Of a stretch of DNA of 64,000 bases, positions 21,301-32,127 are shown piece by piece (position 1 is the first letter of the stretch; every line of letters starts with the position of its first letter). Both the position numbers and the translations under genes were made by a program. A model generated the notes under the pieces. It was not told where the DNA came from. It made no database searches and saw only the letters and a list, made by a program, of their open reading frames with translations. Origin of the DNA: Aquila chrysaetos chrysaetos (lineage: Eukaryota; Chordata; Aves; Accipitriformes; Accipitridae); assembly GCF_900496995.4 (NCBI RefSeq), contig NC_044011.1, positions 6,914,041 to 6,978,040 of the forward strand. Reading direction: 5' to 3'.

Positions 21301-21837
21301 GTGAGTACGACTGCTGCTGGGCTGGGAGTTTTTCTCGTTATCCCAGTCGTCCCTTTCCAGCTCCCTGAGCACTTGGCTTTATCTGATTGGATCAGGCTTG
21401 TTCCCGGCCCAGTGGGCAGCGAGCTCTCCAGCAGCTCTCTTCTTGAGATTGTGGCTCTTCAGCTGTGGAGTTACATGCCACCTGCTTTCCTTCAGGACAG
21501 GCTTTGGCTCAGGGCAGAAGCAGCAGTCCTCGCAAATGGGGTTTGTACCCGTAGGTCCAATGGTGATTGTGCCAGGTTGGTCCAAAACAACCCTTCTTGC
21601 TTCTCAGTTTGCCTGGGATGGAGAAAGTGGCCACACGCCTGCTCCCAAATGTCCCAGCTGCCCCGTGGGGAGGTTGTCCTGTGCCACTGCATCCTAGTGG
21701 GGTTTGTGCTGCACTGGGAAGCACAGTCACCCTTCTGCTGCCCCTCCTAGCCTAGGCATGGCTGGGCAAAGATGTGGGGAGAGGTGCTGCTTCTGAAGTG
21801 CCTTGCTGGACTTTTTGTTATGGAAGGAAATGCTGTG

Positions 21838-21902
21838 TGACATTGGCTCCAGCTACAACAAGGTGACCTTTGGCTCAGGGACCAGACTGTCCGTCCAACC
21901 CA
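21838..21902 (+). CDS. TRAJ: TRAJ segment, KVTFGSG family (unit A)
   Basis: Signal: nonamer actttttgt (21810-21818), heptamer tgctgtg (21831-21837). The coding part contains GSSYNKVTFGSGTRLSVQP, with donor gtgagt. The unit-B copy at 30662 carries an extra Val codon. Confidence 0.95.
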
Positions 21903-22266
21903 GTGAGTGTGCAGCTTTCCTGTGTGTCCTCTGTCAAAAATCCTGGAGTGTCCACTCTCATGCCTTGTAGATAATCTTGTTGTATTTGGGTGACGTTACA
22001 GATGGGAATGAGAACATAGGTGCTCATTTGTCTACTGTAGACAATGTAAACCATCAGGGGAGTTTCTGAGATGGTGGACATGCAGAAACCCTCCTACGTG
22101 GAAGAGCAACTTCACCTGAAACACAGTTTCAGGAGCAGATTTCCCCATGTTCTGGGTAGCAGCACTGCCTTGGAGCCTGTTGCATCAGAGCGATTTGCAT
22201 AGCTTTTTGTAGAAGGTCGTTTGCAGGGCTAACAGGGACATTTTTTTAATGAACTGTGTCAGAATG

Positions 22267-22322
22267 CGTATGGTCAGAGAAAGTCACTTTTGGAAAGGGA
22301 ATGGTACTTCCAGTTGTAGCCT
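22267..22322 (+). CDS. TRAJ: TRAJ segment, EKVTFGKG (unit A)
   Basis: Nonamer-like cattttttt (22239-22247) and a poor heptamer cagaatg (22260-22266). The coding part contains WSEKVTFGKGMVLPVVA with donor gtaagc. The motif is intact; the terminal residue is Ala rather than Pro. It is an older paralog of 14051. Rearrangement may be inefficient. Confidence 0.8.
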
Positions 22323-22874
22323 GTAAGCAGCCAATTACACTGGAAACTGGACTTGCTTCATTTTTCTCTTCTTCCTTATTGCTTAGTGGTGACAATTTTG
22401 GGAACTGAACAGTGAAACAGAGGCATTCCTTGTCTTCTTCCAGATATCTCCATGTCAAGGCTCCAGTTATTCCTGCCTTTAAAAAGTTGCTTGTATGGCA
22501 TTGAGGTGGTCCCTGACAGGTCATCTCACAGCGGCCTTTGAAACCCACAGATGACCAAACCTCATGAATTTCCATGGGTTCCCTGCACATGAGCAGGCTT
22601 TTCGGATGCATGGTCACCCTGATTCTGGGCAAGCGGTACCATGGGTGGGAGTTGTCATGCGTGGGTCTTAAAAATTAGGAAAGGCAAAGGGAAACACTTT
22701 TCTGAAAAGTGCAAGTGAGCTAGGGAACAGATTTTGCATTGTTCCAGGTATATGAGACTGGGCTTGAGCCTGTTGTGTCAGGGAGCTTTGCTGTGGCCTG
22801 AATGCAGGCACTTTGTGTTTGAGACCATGTGCAGGGCTGACAGAGACATTTCTGTAATGAAACGTGTCGGAGTG

Positions 22875-22931
22875 TGAATGGTGTAGACAAAGTCACGTTT
22901 GGAAAGGGAACGGTGCTTTCAGTCATACCAG
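22875..22931 (+). CDS. TRAJ: TRAJ segment, DKVTFGKG (unit B)
   Basis: Copy of 14051. Nonamer catttctgt (22847-22855), heptamer cggagtg (22868-22874), donor gtaagg. It reads NGVDKVTFGKG where units A and C have NRVDKVTFGKG: a Gly replaces Arg in the CDR3-coding part, plus a silent change. Confidence 0.9.
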
Positions 22932-23300
22932 GTAAGGAGCAACTTGTCCCGGAAAGTGGAATGGCTTCATTTTTGCCTTGCTCTTAGTTGTTTTGAGGGA
23001 AACAATTTTGGGAACTGAACTGTGCAGTTTTCCAAGTGACCCTAGGACTTGGTTTTCCTGCATGTCCCATTGTCTTGTGCTCCGGTGCGGTCTGTTACAG
23101 CGTCAAAGTTTCTTTACGTGCCTGTTCCCATTCCTCCCTTCTACCTGCGCATATAGTGGATGTGTGCGTCATAGAGAACTGATACTCCAGAGAGATTTGG
23201 CAACCTGGCCCCGTCCATACTGAACTTGTTCCAATGGTCCTTTGGCTCTGCTATGTCACTGCGTCCCAGCGGGGTTTGTGTTGCAGCGGGAAGCAGTGTG

Positions 23301-23363
23301 TGAGCAATGGTGCTTACCGCAAAGGCACCTTTGGGACTGGGACAAGGCTCTGTGTGATGCCCA
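23301..23363 (+). CDS. TRAJ: TRAJ segment, motif FGTG (unit B)
   Basis: Copy of 14475 with an identical coding part (GAYRKGTFGTGTRLCVMP). Nonamer ggtttgtgt (23273-23281), heptamer cagtgtg (23294-23300), donor gtaagt. Confidence 0.92.
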
Positions 23364-23622
23364 GTAAGTGCTTGCTCACCGAGGCAGGAGTGCCTGAGGC
23401 TTTTCAAGCTCTCTGAGCTCCAGGGAACATGCACCATCAGAAGGGTTTTGTCTCACCTTGGTAGAGTTTTCCCACTCTAACAGCAGCCCAAGGGACAGCG
23501 TGGAGGCACTGTGGGGACAGGAGGAGGAGGTTTGAGGGGTGCCCCTTAGTTCTGGCCCCAGCCCTAAAACTCACCCCACACAGTGGCTTGCTGGGCTTTT
23601 TGTTATGGAAGGAAATGCTGTG

Positions 23623-23687
23623 AGATTATAACACTGGCTACAACAAGGTGACTTTTGGCTCAGGGACCAGACTGTCCATCCAACCCA
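23623..23687 (+). CDS. TRAJ: TRAJ segment, KVTFGSG family (unit B)
   Basis: Copy of 14800 with one more codon: NTGYNKVTFGSGTRLSIQP. Nonamer gctttttgt (23595-23603), heptamer tgctgtg (23616-23622), donor gtgagt. Other family members also have a residue between Tyr and Lys, so unit A probably lost it. Confidence 0.94.
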
Positions 23688-24464
23688 GTGAGTGTGCAGC
23701 TTTCCTGTGTGTCCTTTGTCAAAAATCCTTGGGTGTCCACTGGAGCACCCTGTAGAGATTCTTGTTTTGCCTGGATCACGTTACAAAGGGGAAGGAGAAC
23801 ATAGGTGCTATTTCAAGATACTCTCGTGCCTAGAACCTTTTCCAGGTGTTGGACCTCTGCTATTTATGTAGAGAAACAGTCTATGGACATGGTGCTCCAG
23901 GCTACTGTTAGTCTGGCAGTGAGCAGGAACCAAGGCGTGGTTTAGGACAGATGGACTGATTGACCAACTTGTGCTCCGTCCCTATGTAGGGCGGTGGAAG
24001 GCCACTGGGCACACGCAAAGGGGGTTCTGCTCTGTTCCTTAGCTTGAGACTTTCAGGTAACTTGGGCAAGGCTCAGCTCATGCTCGGTGCAAATGTTTCC
24101 TGATAGTCATGTCAAATAGCTCTAGGTACGTAGGTTGGTTTTCTGAGCATAACCAGAAAGAGAAAAGCTGCAGATGATTGTTATTGTAGTAACTTTCAGC
24201 CTGGATAAGGTGTGGACATTGACGGGAGGAACCTAAAGAGGCTGAGCAGACAGCCAGAAGTGGAAGGACCCTCCAAAAAGCCAAGCAAGTGAAATTGCCC
24301 ACCACTGACCTGCTCTGCGGAAATGCAGCAGGTTTTCACTTTAGTGTGATCATCCCGCTTGCCCAGGGTGTAGGTTAAGAGGCTGCCAGTACAGCCCAAC
24401 TGGTGGAGGTGTCGCCAGCTGGGAGCTAACCCTCTGGGTTTCTGCAAAGTGCTCCGCTGTTGTG

Positions 24465-24518
24465 ACAATAGCTTCAAGTTCACCTTTGGCTCGGGGACTA
24501 AAGTCACCGTCTGGCCAC
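24465..24518 (+). CDS. TRAJ: TRAJ segment, motif FGSG (unit B)
   Basis: Identical in coding sequence to 15639. Nonamer ggtttctgc (24437-24445), heptamer tgttgtg (24458-24464), donor gtaagt. Confidence 0.93.
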
Positions 24519-25447
24519 GTAAGTGGGTTAATGCCTGAGCGTTGCAATCTCCCCGACAATTATGTCCTAAGGCTATGCTGTGACTCGGCAAGAAAAGGAA
24601 TTGGCTAGCTGAAAGGCATAGGACTGATTTAAATACTGCAATACTTCTTGCATTGTAAAAAAAAACCACCCGTAGATGGAAATCTGGACCGATAGGAAGG
24701 CGGACTTCATCAGTTACTCTGACCTTAGACCATGTTCATGTTGTTGTTCCCATCCCTTTTTGCCATTCCAGCACAACAAGGCTTTGGGATCATGTCTGCA
24801 ATCGCCTTTGCAGGACCTATTGCACCAGACCTAACCGTAAATTCCATAGACTCCTTTTTCTTCTAACAAGGGTCTTAAACAGCTTCATTACTAAGGGTCC
24901 ATTTGCATCGTTCAGCAAGTGCAGTACTGAATCTCCATAACCACCCCTATACATTGGGGTATACTCGTAGCCAGCAACGTGAGCTTTTTTGAAGTTTAGC
25001 ATTCATCGGATCAGAAAATCATGTACGTTGTAAGTACTCAGGCCATTGAATGGGAAAATGATGAAGGCGGGGTCTGAGGAACGGGGATTATTCCATTATT
25101 TACTGAAAGAAAGTTGCCCCAGGTGAGGTGTCTCTTCCTTGAGTCAAGGCAGACTCAGTATAGACAATGCTGTACTCTAGCTTCAAAAATAACAGTTAAC
25201 GTTTGCTAAGAGAGTAGCAAAACAGAGATCAGAAGCAGGCTGTAGCCAAAAAGTAGTAACAGTGATCGCTCGGTTACTGTGGCATCTGCTGGATATTGTA
25301 GAACAGGAGAGATGGTCTGCAGAGCAATGATGTAAATTACACAAGCTGTGGAGCTTTCCTTTGAGAGAATGCTTCTGTAGGTGCATGCAACTTACTTTCC
25401 CACTGTGAGTAGTTTCACGCTTGCAAACTGTCTAAGCAAGCTTTGTG

Positions 25448-25517
25448 GCGTGGTTTTCCTTCCAGAAGTTTAATGAACTCGTGTTTGGAGTAGGGACTAA
25501 CCTTCTTATTTCTCCAG
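25448..25517 (+). CDS. TRAJ: TRAJ-like segment, FGVG, weak RSS (unit B)
   Basis: Identical to 16621, including the poor signal, the acceptor-like tract ending at 25465 and donor gtatct. Confidence 0.7.
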
Positions 25518-26402
25518 GTATCTGAACTTTGCAAGTTAGGCAAATGCCTGACTATAGGCTAGGTACACTCAGGCTTGAAAATAGTCACACACAACTCTGT
25601 AGTATATATCTTCCCCTCATCCGGAATGAAATTATGAAAAAGAAGATTGGTCCCTAACTATAAATGAGGGGGGATTTCCTGAGAGCTGCTTGCATTTGGA
25701 GATATACAATGCCACAACACTGAAGGAAATAAAAAAGATTCATTATTTCCTCCTTTGAAAATTGTGAGCCTATACTCACACCTCGGAAACTTTCCCGAGC
25801 ATTTGAATCAGAAACCGCAAGTAAAATTTTCACTACCTCAGTAATTAAATCTCACGTAAATTTTCAGCCAGAATTGTAGACTCTTCAGGAGATTTTTGAC
25901 TTTCAAAAAAGAAAAAATGGCTAAGAAAAGCAAAAGGCCCTTAGAAGACTGCCAATACAATTTTTTTTCCTCCCCATTGGAAGGGAGTGAAAGGAATTGT
26001 AAATACTTCACCTGTGGCTTAGATCTTATCTCCGCTTTCTCAAAAATTAAATCCGGTTTTCTCTTTGGGATGGAGAGCAAACTCAATTGCAATCTAGGTT
26101 TTGCAGGAAGAAGTGGAGAGAGGCGTCACTGGTGCTTGGATTTTGTTTGCTTATTAACTGATGAATTAACTAACTCTGACCTCATTCTCCATTTAATTTG
26201 CACGCTCTTCAGGGACAGGGGTCTTTTATGGGTCAACTTAAAGGAAGAACACTGGGCTTGACAGAAACCAGCGAGTGAGGTTTTGGTGCACTGTGCCCCG
26301 ATCTCTGTTTTTGTGTGAATGCATTTTTCCAGCTACGTGTGACTTGGTTTACAGAGCTTCCAGCATGCTAAGCCAGTTTTTGTCACGCAAAACTATCTAC
26401 TT

Positions 26403-26450
26403 CTGCAAACTGGGAGGATGCGTTTGGACACTCCTGGCTAAATTACCCAC
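26403..26450 (+). pseudogene. Possible TRAJ relic (unit B)
   Basis: Copy of the weak relic at 17576, with the same good nonamer (26375-26383), poor heptamer and FGHS body. Confidence 0.3.
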
Positions 26451-26663
26451 GTTTGGCTCCAACGGGTTTCTCTTTGCAGTTTGGTTGTGGGTTTTTTTAG
26501 TGGGGCTTTTGTTGTTGTTGTTGTTGTTCCATTTACTAGCTCAGATGCAAACTTCTGTGAATGCATGGCCTGAATTCAATTTCTGGTATTTGAAGTTTCA
26601 GCATTATTCTTTTCAGCCCTTCTCACAACAATCATACTACTCAGGTTCTTCGGCTACCTAGGG

Positions 26664-26734
26664 CAACTCGGGTTGCATGATACAAGCTCACGTTTGGTAG
26701 TGGCACCTCCCAACCACGCTCAGAGTGGAACCCA
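26664..26734 (+). pseudogene. TRAJ pseudogene with GC donor (unit B)
   Basis: Copy of 17837, differing by a single base in the inserted part (cacgctcag for cacactcag). The signal is decayed and the donor is gcaagt. Confidence 0.55.
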
Positions 26735-27118
26735 GCAAGTATTAATTAATACAACATGAAGTGCAGCCTGCAAAGGAGGGTGGCCATTGCAAAGGAACAG
26801 AGCAGAAAGGTAACACAGACTGGTCAGACTAAATGATGGCAAGAATGGGCTTTTTCTGCTTTGCACAACAAACCAAGACCAAGGCGTTTTGGCACTCTCG
26901 CCTGAAAAGTCCCAGTGCCAGTGCATGACTGGTATTGTCCAAGCAGCCTGAGAAAGTAATCTCTGAGTTTTTGTCTTTCCCTCCTCTCTGTGTTGCAGTT
27001 CCCAAGGCAGATGCCGTCTCCTGTCCGAGGGGCTCGTCCCTCTCCTCACAAAAGCAGACCAGAGGGGCTGAGAGAGCAGGCTGAGCCCTGGGTTCTTGTT
27101 TGGGTGTGTAGCACTGTG

Positions 27119-27178
27119 TGACCAGCAACGCAGTAAAACCCCAGTTTGGGCCAGGGACGAAGCTACATGTTCTGCCAA
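27119..27178 (+). CDS. TRAJ: TRAJ segment, motif FGPG (unit B)
   Basis: Identical to 18292. Nonamer ggttcttgt (27091-27099), perfect heptamer cactgtg (27112-27118), donor gtaagc. Confidence 0.94.
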
Positions 27179-27397
27179 GTAAGCTTTCTTCTCCTGCTTC
27201 TCCACTTTTTGCTCTCTCCTCTTGCTGCATTCCCACTTTTAGCCACCTTAAGACCAAAAAGAGGAGCCAGAGGTGCAGCGGGAAGAGGTGGAGGATTTGT
27301 TTTTTCCTAGCCTTGACATGGCTGGGCAAAGGCTTGGGGAAAGTTTCTGCTTCTGAAGTGGCTTGCTGGACTTTTTGTTATGGAAGGAAATGCTGTG

Positions 27398-27462
27398 TGA
27401 TTATGGCACCGGCTACGGCAAGGTGACCTTTGGCTCAGGGACCAGACTCTCCGTCCAACCCA
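27398..27462 (+). CDS. TRAJ: TRAJ segment, KVTFGSG family (unit B)
   Basis: Identical to 18571. Nonamer actttttgt (27370-27378), heptamer tgctgtg (27391-27397), donor gtgagt. Confidence 0.95.
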
Positions 27463-27774
27463 GTGAGTGTGCAGCTTCCCATTGGTCTTCCATATGGCTC
27501 TCTTGCAATAGGGTTCTTTCTGTAGTCGTCTTTTTTTTTTTCCTTTGCACACCTGAAATGCCTCCTCTCCCATCACAAGCTCTGAGAATGCCTTCAGTGC
27601 AGTCTTTTGTGAGGTTGTGTTTGGACAGAGTAACTCTTCAAGCAAAAACTGAACTCTGCGTGATTTTTGAAAAGTGTCCCCCGTGCCTTGCTGGGAAGGT
27701 CCTTGTCAGCCACGCTAATGGCTTCCTTGCTCTGGGGAGATGAGAGCTTTTGTGTAATGGCTTTTGTTGCTGCA

Positions 27775-27832
27775 AGTGCCGGTGGGAACAGGTACAGCCT
27801 TGGAGCTGGGACAAAGCTAAGTGTGAAGCCTT
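27775..27832 (+). CDS. TRAJ: TRAJ segment, motif LGAG (unit B)
   Basis: Coding part identical to 18951. A T-to-G change in the flank gives cttttgttgctgca upstream. The signal remains weak and the start is approximate. Confidence 0.8.
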
Positions 27833-28344
27833 GTGAGTACTCTCAAAGCTACTTTTTTAGCCCTGCGGGGCAATGCAGAAATGTCCAAGGCAATAATGTC
27901 AGGGCGTAAATTTTGGGAAGCCTTCCTGGGAGCGTGCACATCCCTGGCCCTCTCTCTGGGAATGGAAAAGCTGTGAACTGCTGTGGGAGGAGAGGGGGCA
28001 GGGCAGAAGGTTTGTCTTTGGGAAGGGGGGAAAGCTCTTTAGAAAGGCATGTAAGTGCTGGGAGAGTGAGAGAAATGCATATGTCTCAACAGACGTGTCC
28101 TGAGCAGCGCTGGCTGCTCCTGAAGGGGCTCAAAGGCAGCGTGCAACTCTTGTGGGCAAGGGCACTGCTGGAGGAAGAGCAGCGGTGTGTTAGCCTGGTG
28201 TGTGGGGAAGGATGCTGTCGTAGCTCAGGAATTAGTGATTCCCCTTGTCCTTCCCCGTTTTTTAACATGTTCTGCCGGGAAAGGCAAATGTCAGCCTCTT
28301 CTGCAGGTGACAGGGTTTCCTTTCTAAAGCTGGCCGTGGCTGTG

Positions 28345-28412
28345 CCAATTTGCAGGGACAGGTTTTGGCAAGCTCAACTCTGGGCATGGCAGCAGACTTT
28401 CTGTGAAACTCA
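28345..28412 (+). CDS. TRAJ: TRAJ segment, atypical motif SGHG (unit B)
   Basis: Identical to 19521, with heptamer-like ggctgtg at 28338-28344 and donor gtaagc. Ser is in place of Phe, so function is doubtful. Confidence 0.6.
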
Positions 28413-28553
28413 GTAAGCAGCTCTGTGTTAGCTGGCTCTCAGTGAGCCCCAAAGGAGCATGTTGTTTTCCCCCCTTGATCTCTGTGGGAAATCTTGTACT
28501 GTTTTCTGGAGTAAAAGTTGTGTGTGGTTTTTGCTAGTGGATGTGTCACTGTG

Positions 28554-28616
28554 TGATTTCAGCATCCACCTGGAAAGTTGTCTTTGGGAGTGGGACACAA
28601 CTGGTGGTGAAACCTG
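28554..28616 (+). CDS. TRAJ: TRAJ segment, motif FGSG (unit B)
   Basis: Identical to 19730. Nonamer ggtttttgc (28526-28534), perfect heptamer cactgtg (28547-28553), donor gtaggt. Confidence 0.95.
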
Positions 28617-29035
28617 GTAGGTAGAAACCCAGCCTGAAGGAGTAACGATAGGGAAAAAAAAACAGCTGAGCTGTGTTGGAAACTGGTCTGCACAGGGATG
28701 GTGTTTATGTGTGTGTGTGTGTGCGATATAGCAGCCAGCACCAAGAAAGACTTTCTGAAGGTGTGCAGTGTGTGCAGGGGCGGCCAGGGGAAGATCTCTG
28801 CTATTAGGGCCAATTTCTTAGGGCTGAGAGAGGAGTTGTGATCATAATCCTGCATCTTTTCTCTACGTGGGACGAGGGTGCACTCAGGGGTCCTCTCTGT
28901 CAGAGCTGAAAGGGTTGCCCAGCTGCGACTGTTGTAAAAGAAGTACCCAGCCAGTGACCCACAGCTTTGGAAGGAATAAGCTAGTGCAGGGGGTAGGTGA
29001 CTTACAGGGTTTTTGTTGTGAAGGCAAACACTGTG

Positions 29036-29093
29036 TCTAATTATGGCAACCAAGTCATCTTTGGAGGCGGAACTCAGCTAAGGATAAATCCCA
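29036..29093 (+). CDS. TRAJ: TRAJ segment, motif FGGG (unit B)
   Basis: Identical to 20212. Perfect nonamer (29008-29016) and heptamer (29029-29035), donor gtaagt. Confidence 0.95.
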
Positions 29094-30064
29094 GTAAGTT
29101 TTAAAGCCTTTCCTTGCTCCACTTGGTGGAACAGTTTTGTGGTCATCAACTAGCGTAGCTGAAGTGGAGGGAGACTGAGTCAATCTGTGGGGCTTTTTGC
29201 TCTGCTTTCTCTGGTAGCAGCAGGGACCTTGATTCAACAAGACTGTGAATTTACCCCTCCTGCTTACTCCTGCTGCCTCCTCCTCTCTGCCTTTCGCATA
29301 AGCAGACCAGGGTCCTGAACCCTCTTGCTCAGGGAGAGACATTTTGTGCCATGGCCATCCGTACTCGCGAAAATTGAGGTGGGTTGCTGATGGCTCTGTC
29401 TAGCACAGCCCTGGGTGCTTGTCCTTTGCTCTGCTGAAGAAAGGCCAAATTAATGATGCTCTTGTTTGCACCAGAATCCTAGCTGTCATCCCTCCTGTAG
29501 ATGAGATTCCCAAGAGATTACTGTTGGTAGCTCTTAAACTCGTGTTGCATTACTGCAGTGGTAAGAGTTGAAAGTGCATGGGCTGTAACTGTTTCAGCTG
29601 AAGCGGGCGATTGCTTTCCTGCCGTTCGTACAGAAGAGCCATTCTTTCTGCTGCTCTAAAATTAGGCAGCACCATTGATTCAACCGCAAGCACATGGGCT
29701 CTGTCTGAAGTAACCCAGAGTGCAGTTCAAGTCCAGGTTGGCAGATTCCTCTTGCCCAGAAAGGTGGCTAGCTCAGGGGACACAGATAGGACTTCCTTGG
29801 TGCTGGCAACAGCTCAGGTTGTTTGGATGACCAGGGAACAGGTGTCCAGAAGTCACCCGCTTCTCCACCGGACACTCGTCAGACCCGCACACGGTGCAAA
29901 TCCAGGTGTTCCTTCTTGTCTTCCAGATCCCTCCTTGCCAAGGCTACGGTTATACCTGGCTTCAAATGCCTGGTGTTGACGGGAAGGAGCCGATCTCCTG
30001 GAGATTAGTTGTAGAGTAATGGGTATGAGAGCTGATGGGTTTTGCTGGAGTGGGAAGGACTGTG

Positions 30065-30124
30065 TGAACACAGGGAACCACAGACCGACACTGGGGACAG
30101 GGACACGCCTGGTTGTGAAGCCCA
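30065..30124 (+). CDS. TRAJ: TRAJ segment, motif LGTG (unit B)
   Basis: Identical to 21241. Nonamer gggttttgc (30037-30045), heptamer gactgtg (30058-30064), donor gtgagt. Confidence 0.92.
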
Positions 30125-30661
30125 GTGAGTACGACTGCTGCTGGGCTGGGAGTTTTTCTCGTTATCCCAGTCGTCCCTTTCCAGCTCCCTGAGCACTTGG
30201 CTTTATCTGATTGGATCAGGCTTGTTCCCGGCCCAGTGGGCAGCGAGCTCTCCAGCAGCTCTCTTCTTGAGATTGTGGCTCTTCAGCTGTGGAGTTACAT
30301 GCCACCTGCTTTCCTTCAGGACAGGCTTTGGCTCAGGGCAGAAGCAGCAGTCCTCGCAAATGGGGTTTGTACCCGTAGGTCCAATGGTGATTGTGCCAGG
30401 TTGGTCCAAAACAACCCTTCTTGCTTCTCAGTTTGCCTGGGATGGAGAAAGTGGCCACACGCCTGCTCCCAAATGTCCCAGCTGCCCCGTGGGGAGGCTG
30501 TCCTGTGCCACTGCATCCTAGTGGGGTTTGTGCTGCACTGGGAAGCACAGTCACCCTTCTGCTGCCCCTCCTAGCCTAGGCATGGCTGGGCAAAGATGTG
30601 GGGAGAGGTGCTGCTTCTGAAGTGCCTTGCTGGACTTTTTGTTATGGAAGGAAATGCTGTG

Positions 30662-30729
30662 TGACATTGGCTCCAGCTACAACAAGGTGGTGACCTTTGG
30701 CTCAGGGACCAGACTGTCCGTCCAACCCA
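30662..30729 (+). CDS. TRAJ: TRAJ segment, KVTFGSG family with extra Val (unit B)
   Basis: Copy of 21838 with an in-frame gtg duplication: SSYNKVVTFGSGTRLSVQP. Nonamer actttttgt (30634-30642), heptamer tgctgtg (30655-30661), donor gtgagt. At 68 bp it is among the longest J segments here. Confidence 0.94.
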
Positions 30730-31093
30730 GTGAGTGTGCAGCTTTCCTGTGTGTCCTCTGTCAAAAATCCTGGAGTGTCCACTCTCATGCCTTGTAGACA
30801 ATCTTGTTGTATTTGGGTGACGTTACAGATGGGAATGAGAACATAGGTGCTCATTTGTCTACTGTAGACAATGTAAACCATCAGGGGAGTTTCTGAGATG
30901 GTGGACATGCAGAAACCCTCCTACATGGAAGAGCAACTTCACCTGAAACACAGTTTCAGGAGCAGATTTCCCCATGTTCTGGGTAGCAGCACTGCCTTGG
31001 AGCCTGTTGCATCAGAGCGATTTGCATGGCTTTTTGTAGAAGGTCATTTGCAGGGCTAACAGGGACATTTTTTTAATGAACTGTGTCAGAATG

Positions 31094-31149
31094 CGTATGG
31101 TCAGAGAAAGTCACTTTTGGAAAGGGAATGGTACTTCCAGTTGTAGCCT
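31094..31149 (+). CDS. TRAJ: TRAJ segment, EKVTFGKG (unit B)
   Basis: Identical to 22267, with the same poor heptamer cagaatg (31087-31093) and donor gtaagc. Confidence 0.8.
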
Positions 31150-31701
31150 GTAAGCAGCCAATTACACTGGAAACTGGACTTGCTTCATTTTTCTCTTCTT
31201 CCTTATTGCTTAGTGGTGACAATTTTGGGAACTGAACAGTGAAACAGAGGCATTCCTTGTCTTCTTCCAGATATCTCCATGTCAAGGCTCCAGTTATTCC
31301 TGCCTTTAAAAAGTTGCTTGTATGGCATTGAGGTGGTCCCTGACAGGTCATCTCACAGCGGCCTTTGAAACCCACAGATGACCAAACCTCATGAATTTCC
31401 ATGGGTTCCCTGCACATAAGCAGGCTTTTCGGATGCATGGTCACCCTGATTCTGGGCGAGCGGTACCATGGGTGGGAGTTGTCATGCGTGGGTCTTAAAA
31501 ATTAGGAAAGGCAAAGGGAAACACTTTTCTGACAAGTGCAAGTGAGCTAGGGAACAGATTTTGCATTGTTCCAGGTATATGAGACTGGGCTTGAGCCTGT
31601 TGTGTCAGGGAGCTTTGCTGTGGCCTGAATGCAGGCACTTTGTGTTTGAGACCATGTGCAGGGCTGACAGAGACATTTCTGTAATGAAACGTGTCGGAGT
31701 G

Positions 31702-31758
31702 TGAATCGTGTAGACAAAGTCACTTTTGGAAAGGGAACGGTGCTTTCAGTCATACCAG
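31702..31758 (+). CDS. TRAJ: TRAJ segment, DKVTFGKG (unit C)
   Basis: Coding part identical to 14051 (NRVDKVTFGKG) although the nonamer catttctgt (31674-31682) matches unit B. Heptamer cggagtg (31695-31701), donor gtaagg. The mixture suggests Gly in unit B is the derived state, or that gene conversion occurred. Confidence 0.9.
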
Positions 31759-32127
31759 GTAAGGAGCAACTTGTCCCGGAAAGTGGAATGGCTTCATTTT
31801 TGCCTTGCTCTTAGTTGTTTTGAGGGAAACAATTTTGGGAACTGAACTGTGCAGTTTTCCAAGTGACCCTAGGACTTGGTTTTCCTGCATGTCCCATTGC
31901 CTTGTGCTCCGGTGCGGTCTGTTACAGCATCAAGGTTTCTTTACGTGCCTGTTCCCATTCCTCCCTTCTACCTGCGCATATAGCGGATGTGTGCGTCATA
32001 GAGAACTGATACTCCAGAGAGATTTGGCAACCTGGCCCCGTCCATACTGAACTTGTTCCAATGGTCCTTTGGCTCTGCTATGTCACTGCGTCCCAGCGGG
32101 GTTTGTGTTGCAGCGGGAAGCAGTGTG

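Larger units (their letters stand above)
19680..21310 (+). repeat. Older J-cluster duplication, right copy
   Basis: Counterpart of the block at 10640-13470. The J segments at 19730, 20212 and 21241 match those at 10692, 11797 and 13406 in order, signal and flank. It lies inside unit A and is therefore repeated again in unit B (28504-30134). Confidence 0.7.
13860..22690 (+). repeat. 8.83-kb tandem duplication, unit A
   Basis: From about 13.86 kb each base of this block recurs about 8,824-8,827 bases further on with very few changes; I saw about four substitutions per kb in a stretch compared near 16-17 kb. It includes J segments from 14051 to 22267. Left of about 13.86 kb similarity to unit B drops sharply, which places the breakpoint there. 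Confidence 0.92.
22690..31515 (+). repeat. 8.83-kb tandem duplication, unit B
   Basis: Second copy of unit A in direct orientation, offset 8,824-8,827 bases. Small indels explain the changes in offset, such as a shorter T run near 27530. The J order is the same as in unit A, and gives copies from 22875 to 31094. Confidence 0.92.
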
